The notes under the pieces are model-generated. The model saw only the letters and a program-made list of their open reading frames with translations, had not been told where the DNA came from and did not search any database. The position numbers and the translations under genes were made by a program. From the NCBI GenBank assembly GCA_004380135.1, contig QXCR01000011.1, forward strand, positions 62,001 to 126,000: a stretch of DNA of 64,000 bases, in the 5' to 3' direction. This DNA comes from Stemphylium vesicarium. Lineage: Eukaryota > Ascomycota > Dothideomycetes > Pleosporales > Pleosporaceae. Below, piece by piece: positions 56,447-64,000 of the stretch (position 1 is the stretch's first letter; the number at the start of each line of letters is the position of its first letter).

Positions 56447-57707
56447 ATGCCAATTCGAAGCGATTGGAGTATAGGGCGTGAAGGTACGCATCTCTCAGGA
56501 CTTTGAATGGCGTGAATACTTGTCAATTGGAGCACATACTGACTGACGCTGCTGTATAGGGTTTACCCGCGACACCTTTGCCAACCTTATCAAGCTGACG
56601 GCATTCAATCCCGCGCTCACGCTTCCCCTCATCCTCGCCGCGCGCTACACGCAGCAGGGGAATGTCTTCGCTGCCGAACATGCCTCGGCATTCAAGCACC
56701 TGAAGACATTGGTCGGCCTGGGATTGCTCAACACGGTCAGCAATTGGCTGAGCAACGCGACCATCAACAACTGGAAGAACGACACGTATGTGTGGAGCAA
56801 CGAGATTGTCGTTGTGACAGGTGGTAGCGATGGTATCGGCAAGGTGGTAGTGCATCTACTTGCGGAGAAGGGTATCAAGGTCGCTGTGCTGGATGTACAA
56901 GGCCTAACGTACGAAGGTATGTCTGTATATTCAATATTAGCTTCTGGATACTAATGATTGCCAGCGCCCCCTTCCGTCAGCTTCTTCAAATGCGACCTCA
57001 CCAACCCGAGCGCCATCGCCTCAGCTGCATCTTCCATCCGCGCTGCGCTCGGCAACCCCACCATCTTGATCAACAACGCGGGCGTCGCGCGCGGCAAGAG
57101 CATCCTCGACTCGACGGAGAAGGACATCAATCTTACTTTCAAAGTAAACTCCTTCGCCCACTACTACCTCACGCAACAATTCCTGCCCAGCATGATCGAA
57201 AACAACCACGGTATGATCGTCACTGTCGCCTCGATTGCCGGCTGGGTCACCGCGCCCTCCATGGTAGACTACGCCTCTTCCAAAGCCGCAGCCGTGGCGT
57301 TTCATGAGGGTCTCTCTGCTGAACTCGTCGCTACGTACAATGCGCCCAAGGTGCGTACTGTGCTCATGTGTCAGGGCTACACGCGCACCGCACTGTTCGA
57401 AGGCTTCGATCCCAAGGGCGTCTTGTACCCGGAGACTGTGGCCGAGGGCATTGTCAAGGCGGTCCTGAGTGGAAAGAGTCAGGTTTTGACTTTGCCCGAG
57501 ACGTCGTGGTTAATACTTCCTAGGCTGAGGGGTATGCCACTTTGGATGCAGTTTGGTATCAGGAAGAGGCTGGGGAAGCTGATGAAGGGGTGGAAGGGTA
57601 GGCAGGTTGTTCAGCCTAGTTTGGTGGAGGGCGAGGCTGGGTCCGAGGGTGAGAGTGAGGGCGAGAAGAAGACGGATGAGAGTACGGTGTTTGTTCAGGC
57701 GGAGTAG
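56447..57707 (+). CDS. Membrane-associated short-chain dehydrogenase/reductase (RDH/17-beta-HSD11-like)
   Basis: Three exons: 56447-56483, 56560-56916, 56965-57707 (378 aa); introns of 76 and 48 nt. The short first exon encodes MPIRSDWSIGRE and is supported by a good donor, a branch/acceptor (actgac…tatag) and an intact frame. An N-terminal hydrophobic stretch (about 24-75) precedes the Rossmann domain and probably anchors it to ER or lipid droplets. Classical SDR motifs are complete: TGGSDGIG (99-106), NNAG (168-171), catalytic S221, Y234 and K238 (YASSK). A basic segment near the C-terminus (RKRLGKLMKGWKGR) is followed by an acidic tail. The overall layout resembles retinol dehydrogenase/DHRS and 17-beta-HSD11 proteins, so NAD(P)(H)-dependent oxidoreduction of a lipophilic alcohol or ketone is likely. 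The substrate is unknown. Confidence 0.9.
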
Positions 57708-59440
57708 ACGATGGGCAAGCGAGGGGTTAAGGGTCTTGAATAGTTGTAATTATTTGCATGTCTGGTTCCTTGGATGGCCCAAGGGTACCCAATGTTTCTT
57801 CTTCATCATGTGCTAATTCAGTATCTCGAGGTTACCCACTTCTGATGAATTGCTAAAAGTTCTTTAACACGGTTATAGGCTACTTGTTAAAGCCTTTATC
57901 GTAACAGGTGGACAGAGTAGCTGAGGATGGACTCCATCATTACACGCTAGTCTAATTTGCGACCAGCGCGCCTCCCCTCACTCCTGTAGCCATCGTGTAG
58001 TGCACCTGCCAGTTCTTTCAATCATCTCACTGTCACACCTTTCTTCATACGCTATTTCTCTTCATAGACCTAAGCTATATCAAGCACTGCTTCAACTACG
58101 TGCGCCCACTTTACTCAGACAGCGACGGCGACATTGTTCTACGCATTGTCAATAGCAACACCCAAGACTCCGCTAGCCACGCAGACCGCGATGATGTACT
58201 GCTGATGGATCGTTCGAAAGAACGCGAGCGGTATTAGCGCTTACAGCTTAGCTAGAAATACATCTACAAAGACGATGTTTGAGTACTGCGGAGCTCCTAC
58301 CGCGAACAAACAATACCCATGTACTAATTTGCCTGCCAGGATGTGTTGGATGAGCCCATACCCGGACAAGAGTCCCAACGCTCTCTTTCTTTTCCCTGTG
58401 CTATCGCGCATTCCATCCCTTCATCTGACTCTTACATGTCAAGCTTGCCAGGTCGCGATGCATGGGTAGTAAGTAACCAACGCACTGGTCAGCCCAGAGC
58501 ACCACGCGGCCGATATCGCACCACTTCTGCTTTGGTTCGAGCTAGCTGCATAGTGTCACGTCTCAGAGATTTAAACGCCATGCGAGGCCTCATCAAGACC
58601 CTGGAGTAAAGAGACCTGCAATCCGCTGCTTTGTGGACCCAGTGATCATCGACCGTTCTCGACCCACGCCTGGAAACTACCTTGGTGGCCGGAAAAAGAA
58701 TGCAGCTGGTGCTAGTGTAGCTTGCCTGGAGCATATGATGATGAATTAGATAGAAAGGGTAAATGCGTTGTTCATCCGCATTTTCTTTACATTGACGTCA
58801 AACACTTGCATCATCTGCATCCACTCTCTCTGGCCTCTTCATCCCTCGACCCGACTATCTCACCAACCAACCTTCTCCTTGCGCTTCGAGATGAACAGCG
58901 GGTCGTGCCACCTCTCTTATCCCATGTTTCATTGATAAAAAGCGTGATTTTGTAGAATAACGCGCCTCGTCGGATTTCGCTCGGATTCCAATGCTTATTA
59001 TCTAGACTATCCCGTACCGGGTTTAGCGTTCATTTTCACCGTCGATCACGAACATGTGCCTGACCAACAATGATGAAGAATGCCAAGGCCCGAGAGATTT
59101 CCGCTCATATGCATGTATCATTGAGGTTTTTGGGTGAAGGATTTGAACTGGGGGTCGTACGAGGGCGTTGGTTGGAGAGGGATGGATAAGTATATATAGG
59201 GAGGGGAGGGATGCGGGAATTGGGGTTGAAGACATCATCGCGACTTTTGCTTGCAACTTTAGCACAGTGTTTCTCCATTGCACTGTCGATACGCTCTGAG
59301 ATACGATTCATCATCTTTGGATATCGGGGGAGGATATTTGTCTAGCAGACTATTTCCCCTTCCATCTCTTCTCTCCCTTCGAGCATACGATTTGATACCC
59401 GGTATACAAGGACCTCGAGGTCCCCAACTCGCACGGCATC
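57708..59440. other. Intergenic region before the MFS gene
   Basis: About 1.7 kb with no supported gene; short frames only. It includes a TATATATAGG box at 59190-59200 and a CT-rich leader (about 59345-59385) belonging to the MFS gene. Confidence 0.55.
59190..59200 (+). promoter_or_regulatory. TATA-like box of the MFS gene
   Basis: GTATATATAGG followed by a purine-rich stretch, 240 nt upstream of the MFS start codon, with a pyrimidine-rich leader between. Position and sequence fit a core promoter. Confidence 0.45.
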
Positions 59441-61126
59441 ATGGCCACCGAAGGCATCCAACACCCCAACCCCATCACACGGGATTTTGGCAACGATCCG
59501 TCATACCCTCACTACCCCTCCGACGCATCTTCGGAGCGAACGACCGTAGAGCCTCTCCACCACGCACCGAATACGGAAGACATTGTCAACCTACCCACGC
59601 GCACACTATCCAACAATGCCAACCTCGACGAATATATCCAGGAAACCATCTCCGGACAGATGCTCCGTGAAGTGCGGTCCAAAGCTGGCAAAGTAGAAAA
59701 GTACGACTTGGTTACTTTTACCATTGACGATAGGGAGAACCCGAAGAACTGGAGCAAGGCGTACAAGTGGTGGTGTACAATGTGCGTTGCGATTACTTGT
59801 TTCGTTGTCGCCTTCAACTCGGCCGTCGTCACTGCGGATCTCGAAGGCGTGAGTGCGACGTTTGGCGTGAGCGAGGAAGTCTCGCTTCTTACCATTACGC
59901 TCTTTGTCGTAGGGTTTGGGGTGGGGCCAATGTGCTTTGCGCCTGCTTCTGAGATCTGGGGAAGGCGGCCTGTTTATGCTGTTACGCTGGCGCTTGCGGT
60001 CATCTTTACTATTCCTGGTGCTGTCGCGCAGAACATCGGCACTTTACTGGTTACGCGGTTTATCGCTGGTGTGGCGTTCTCGGCGCCTATGACGCTCGTG
60101 GGAGGTACGCTTGCGGATATGTGGAGATCGGAGGAGAGAGGTGTTCCTATGGCTGCTTTCAGTGCAGCGCCATTCATTGGGCCTGGTGTAGGACCGCTGG
60201 TAGGCGGCTATCTGAGCCAGGCTGGTGGCTGGAGATGGCTGTACTGGATACAGCTCATCCTGTCCGGTATCGTGTGGTTCTTGATCACTTTTACTGTTCC
60301 GGAGACTTACGCGCCCACGATCCTTGCGAAGAGGGCACAGAAGATGCGCAAAGAGACTGGGGACGACAAGTTTGTTACTGAACAGGATCTCGATATGCGC
60401 CCTTTCAGCCAGCGCCTCCAGCTATTCCTTCTGCGACCATTCCAGTTGCTCTTCCGCGAACCCATCGTCTTCCTCATCTCGGTATACATGTCGGTCTTGT
60501 ACGGTCTTCTGTACATGTTCTTCGTCGCATATCCCATCGTCTATCAAAAGGGCAAGGGATGGAGCGCAGGGTCCACCGGTCTCATGTTTATCCCCTTGAT
60601 CTGCGGTGTTTTGCTCTCAGCTGCATGCGCGCCTCTTGTGAACAAACACTACCTCAAACTTTCAGAAAAGCACAATGGCCACCCTCCAGCGGAAGCTCGC
60701 CTGGTTCCCATGATGTGCTCATGTTGGTTTATTCCAATCGGTGTCTTCATCTTCGCTTGGACTAGCCAAAAAGAGACGCACTGGGCGGGACCAGCTTTTG
60801 GAGGCGGCTCAGTAGGCTTCGGCTTCATCTTCCTGTACAACTCGGCAAACAATTATTTGGTGGACAGTTACCAGCATCAAGCGGCGTCTGCGCTGGCTGC
60901 GAAGACATTCCTCCGCAGTTTTTGGGGTGCAGGGGCCGTGCTTTTCACGAATCAGATGTACGCGAGGCTAGGTGACCAGTGGGCCAGCTCTCTATTAGCC
61001 TTCATTGGTCTGGCTTGCTGTGCGATTCCTTTCGTCTTTTACTTGTACGGTGCGAGGATCCGAGCACGCTCCCACTACGCTTATAGTGAGGAGACGGAGG
61101 CCAAGGACGAGAAGCAGGTCGTATAG
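59441..61126 (+). CDS. MFS multidrug/polyamine-type exporter, DHA1 family, 12 TM
   Basis: A single exon of 561 aa; ATG at 59441 in a good context (atcATGgcc). A hydrophilic N-terminus of ~105 residues ends in 'PKNWSKAYKW', typical of the TPO1/FLR1-type DHA1 group. Twelve hydrophobic segments follow in two sets of six with a long cytoplasmic loop between (about 290-340). Motif A-like 'EIWGRRPVY' lies after TM2, and a motif C-like 'GPGVGPLVGGYL' in TM5 marks an antiporter. It probably expels a small organic compound (drug, polyamine or metabolite) from the cytosol by proton antiport at the plasma membrane. The next gene, 545 nt downstream on the same strand, is a Zn2Cys6 regulator that could control it. 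The substrate is unknown. Confidence 0.93.
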   Translation: MATEGIQHPNPITRDFGNDPSYPHYPSDASSERTTVEPLHHAPNTEDIVNLPTRTLSNNANLDEYIQETISGQMLREVRSKAGKVEKYDLVTFTIDDRENPKNWSKAYKWWCTMCVAITCFVVAFNSAVVTADLEGVSATFGVSEEVSLLTITLFVVGFGVGPMCFAPASEIWGRRPVYAVTLALAVIFTIPGAVAQNIGTLLVTRFIAGVAFSAPMTLVGGTLADMWRSEERGVPMAAFSAAPFIGPGVGPLVGGYLSQAGGWRWLYWIQLILSGIVWFLITFTVPETYAPTILAKRAQKMRKETGDDKFVTEQDLDMRPFSQRLQLFLLRPFQLLFREPIVFLISVYMSVLYGLLYMFFVAYPIVYQKGKGWSAGSTGLMFIPLICGVLLSAACAPLVNKHYLKLSEKHNGHPPAEARLVPMMCSCWFIPIGVFIFAWTSQKETHWAGPAFGGGSVGFGFIFLYNSANNYLVDSYQHQAASALAAKTFLRSFWGAGAVLFTNQMYARLGDQWASSLLAFIGLACCAIPFVFYLYGARIRARSHYAYSEETEAKDEKQVV

Positions 61127-61670
61127 CGGTGGATGGACGAGGACGCGTCACGTGATGACGTGCAACTGAGTTTCGGGCAATGCATTCTATGGCGTTTGTG
61201 AGGCCTAGAATCATCTAATGTGGAATGAGGCGTTGGGAGGAGTGCGGATCCGGATATAGCGCTGTTATGCACATATAGTACCCTGTAATCATCTCTAATC
61301 AATCGATGCCTCAATCAATCAATTCTCCGCTTCCCGATGACCAGAGATTGTCGCAGTTGCTCGTGCAGCAGGACGTCGACTCATTGCTCGATGGATTGAA
61401 GGCGCGTATTGGTGATGTCATACGCGAGGACAATCGTGAGTGCCTAGTGGTGAAAAGACAGGGAGGAAAAGCTAGGGGAATTTGGGAGCTAGTACCTAGG
61501 TAGGGTAGCTGTCAAGTCGCGTGATTAGCTGTGCGGATGCCAGCCGGCGATCTTGATGGTTGCCCGGAGTGGGGCTTCAGCGAGCGGAAAGCCCGACCGA
61601 ACAACCACTCCACCAAGCGCGCCTATCCGGCCCATCTTGACTGGCAACGACTTTCCCCCGAGCTTCGACC
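61127..61670. other. Intergenic region between MFS and the second regulator
   Basis: 544 nt. It contains a 65-codon frame with a coding-like character at 61306-61503 (described separately). Otherwise nothing is recognised. Confidence 0.45.
61306..61503 (+). CDS. Possible small ORF or upstream exon
   Basis: ATG at 61306 opens a frame whose first 43 codons look protein-like: 'DDQRLSQLLVQQDVDSLLDG' followed by 'LKARIGDVIRED', an amphipathic helical pattern. A GTGAGT donor occurs at 61436. If left unspliced the frame ends at 61503 (65 aa). If the donor is used with the acceptor before 61663, the frame runs without a stop into the start of the second regulator and would add an N-terminal extension. 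It may equally be non-coding leader. I recognise no family. Confidence 0.25.
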   Translation: MPQSINSPLPDDQRLSQLLVQQDVDSLLDGLKARIGDVIREDNRECLVVKRQGGKARGIWELVPR

Positions 61671-64000
61671 ATGGACGAGCTGAAAGAGCAGCACAATTCC
61701 CACGCGCCCAATGGAAATGGTTATGCGCAGGACACGCCGCCGCGAGCCGACGTCGACGAGATCCTGAGACGGAAGCGGAAAGCGAGAGAGTACAAGGTAC
61801 GCTATTTGCATGCGTCATGTTTACGGCAATGGGCAAGACGACGTCGCGAGGGCCGCCCGCCAGTAGCACGCCGAGTGCGAGGGAGACGGCCTCTCTGGTT
61901 TGCCGAATTGGGCCATCTCACCCGGCGCATTCTGGTCTGGTAGAAGTACGGCCCCACGGACATGCGCTGACCTTTTTTTGCTACCACATAGGCCTGCTAT
62001 CCGTGTCGACAGCGCAAAGTAAAATGCGACCAGAACGTGCCCTGTAAGACGTGTGTCGTTCGCGAACATCCCGAATTATGTACCTACCACCCGCCGAGCG
62101 AGTCGCATCCGCCTGCGAAACGAATCAACCTGGGCGTCGGACAGAACCACGGACAGGACTTTTCCAATGGCCTTGTCCACATCCATGGCGGGACTGTCAC
62201 GCTGCCACGAGAGGTGCGCATATAGTTACGGGCAAGGATGGACGTATGCTGACAATGGCAGGACTGGGAGCGCATCTGTGGCAAGCTGCAGCAGGCGGAG
62301 AAGTCGCTCAGTGACCTCAAAAACGCCGTGGGCAGTGTCGCAGAGATACCACCGCCTATGAATGGCTTCTCACCAGCAGATGCATCTGGAAACACACCCT
62401 TGGCAGCGGCAGCGCCCATGGACGGCGAGCAGAGCCATGTCCGCACCCAGGGGATACACACGCGCAACGACATCACCGGCCAAACAATACACATCGGTCC
62501 CAGCTCGGTTCCAGCACTCGTCATGGCCTTGGGAAGGGGCGATACGCAATGGGCGCCAGGAGTACAGGATCTATTGGGCAAAAAGAGCATGCTGCCGATA
62601 TTCGGCTTGGACAACGAGAGTGCCACATACCCATTTGTTGACTTATGGGGACTTCCTCACGGTTCGATACTACGCGCCCAGGAACTAGCAAACGCCCTTC
62701 CGAGCGACTCTGAATGTCTCAGCTTCTTTCGGAGCTATCGCGAAACTGCCCACGCCGTCTACCCCGCCGTTGCCGACATCGAAGCCATCGAATCCGACCT
62801 TCTGCTCTTCCTGATCAATCGCGCAAGCTCACACGGCACCAACGGCATAACAGATCAGCAAATACACGGCAAAGACTTTCACTGGATAGGCCTCGTCTTT
62901 GCGATACTAGCTTCAGGATGCCAATGTTCCGGCCTTTCGAGAAGAGAACGAGAATTGACTTCGCAGGTCTACGTCTGCTGCAGCTTCGAGTGCTTACGCT
63001 TCACCAACTTTCTGTCCCACGCGAACATTGAAAACATACAAACGCTGCTCATCCTCGGAAACGTCATCTCGAACAACATGAACGCTGGAGTCGCTTGGAG
63101 TCTAATGGGACTGACTGTGCGTCTTTCGCAGACGCTGGGGCTACATAGACAATGCCCGCCGTCAACACCAGTGCAGCAAAAGGTCGTTCGGAGCAAGACA
63201 TGGTGGGCATTACTTTGGCAAGATTCGCTACTTTCCGTTTCGTATGACCGTGCCTCATCTACTACCACGATTGATCACACGGTGCCAATGAGCCAGCACA
63301 CCGCGCCAGGGACAAGGACATATGTCGAAAGCATGTATCGCCTGTGCAAAGTCGGTCTCGATATTGTACGCGAGCGTCAACGGCCACAGAACTCGCATGA
63401 TGCGCTGATTAGGATCACCGAGCACCGTAACGAGCTCCAGGAAATCATGATAGATGCGGCAGACTACCTCAAAGACTCCAGGAGATGTCGGTCGATGCGC
63501 GACCAGCTGGAACATTGGGCACTTTACCTCCACATTTCATATGTCACGTCTGAGCTCTGTCGACCAGCCATCAGTCCGGCCACTGTCAATCTGGATCTTT
63601 CCAAGACGCTGCGCAAGACATGCATCGACAGCCTTACCAATACCGTCGAGGCCTTCCTTGGCCTGCAAAACATGACGCCCTTCGCTACCCGTTCTTGGTC
63701 GGCTGTGCACCGCTCATTGAGCTCTGCTCTCCTACTTGGAATCCTCGGCGAGCACAACCGCAACGAACGCGCGCGAGGTCTTTTGCAAAACGTAATACAG
63801 GTGCTCACTGATGTCACCAAGGACGTTGATCCTGCCGAGCTTGCGACGCCCATCACACGGTCTGTTTCGGCGCTTGAGCGATTGCTTAGGATCACATCGA
63901 CGCATACGCGAAAGGCGAGCGAGACAGGCTCACAAGCCTCGCCCACCATGCATGTATTCACGGCGCAGGACATTAACAATGCACTGAATGGTGACGCCGA
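61671..64000 (+). CDS. Zn2Cys6 transcription factor with Fungal_trans domain (3' end missing)
   Basis: Exons 61671-61796, 61992-62213 and 62262-64000, with introns of 195 and 48 nt. The frame is open to the window edge, so at least 695 residues are present and the C-terminus is cut off. The zinc cluster spans residues 44-72 (C44, C47, C54, C60, C63, C72: CX2CX6CX5CX2CX8C), preceded by a basic 'RRKRKAREYK'. The first intron lies directly before the cluster. The central part matches the Fungal_trans (PF04082) domain: 'WSLMGLTVRLSQTLGLHR' and 'TWWALLWQDSLLSVSYDR' are hallmark positions. It is a nuclear DNA-binding regulator, with targets probably including the adjacent MFS exporter (inference from adjacency). 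A good Kozak context (gaccATGgac) supports the start. Confidence 0.92.

Noticed and set aside
59120..59160. tRNA B-box-like sequence (minus strand AGTTCAAATCC)
   Set aside because: The flanking bases do not form a T-stem, and no A-box, anticodon arm or acceptor stem could be folded around it.

Overview
The window is nuclear DNA of a filamentous ascomycete (Pezizomycotina), most likely a Dothideomycete close to Pleosporales. The evidence is: short spliceosomal introns of 48-77 nt (one of 195 nt) with GTRNGY donors and CTRAY branch sites; two Zn2Cys6 regulators; an AA9 polysaccharide monooxygenase; a peroxisomal copper amine oxidase; a fungal-type full-size ABCG transporter; and a giant leashin/'involucrin-repeat' Woronin-body tether, a family restricted to Pezizomycotina. 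The order-level placement is an inference. I see no prokaryotic organisation, tRNA, rRNA, CRISPR array, intact transposon or AT-rich RIP-like tract.

Layout. 1-4179: a Zn2Cys6 regulator with an AT-hook, preceded by a pyrimidine-rich leader. 4180-9353: a 5.2-kb stretch with no gene I can support. 9354-10355: an NmrA-like NAD(P)-binding protein. 10418-11522 (minus): an ankyrin-type gene that appears broken by two frameshifts. 12995-17055: a full-size non-PDR ABCG transporter, convergent with a Pro/Gly-rich protein of unknown function (17347-18405, minus). 19136-19964 (minus) and 21707-23905 (plus): an AA9 monooxygenase and a copper amine oxidase, divergently transcribed from a shared 1.7-kb region. 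24323-25324: the RNA15/CstF-64 mRNA 3'-end processing factor. 26621-55905: one giant gene of three exons, predicted 9,716 residues and nearly half the window. 56447-57707: a membrane-associated SDR. 59441-61126: a 12-TM MFS exporter, followed by a second Zn2Cys6 regulator (61671 to the right edge, incomplete).

Genes working together. The window is mostly a housekeeping/accessory mixture, not a metabolite cluster. Two plausible functional adjacencies are the MFS exporter with the co-oriented regulator, and the divergent copper-enzyme pair; the amine oxidase ends in a peroxisomal signal, which argues against direct H2O2 coupling of that pair. The most interesting object is the leashin-type gene. 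It contains a nine-copy FFTDDGKP-type motif array, about 11 Ala/Gly-rich hydrophobic segments, dozens of Lys-rich modules spaced through acidic Pro-rich spacer, a His-rich cluster, a long E/R-rich helix and an exon junction where intron retention would release an N-terminal-only product.

All exon boundaries were read by eye from splice consensus and frame; none has been checked against transcripts or databases.
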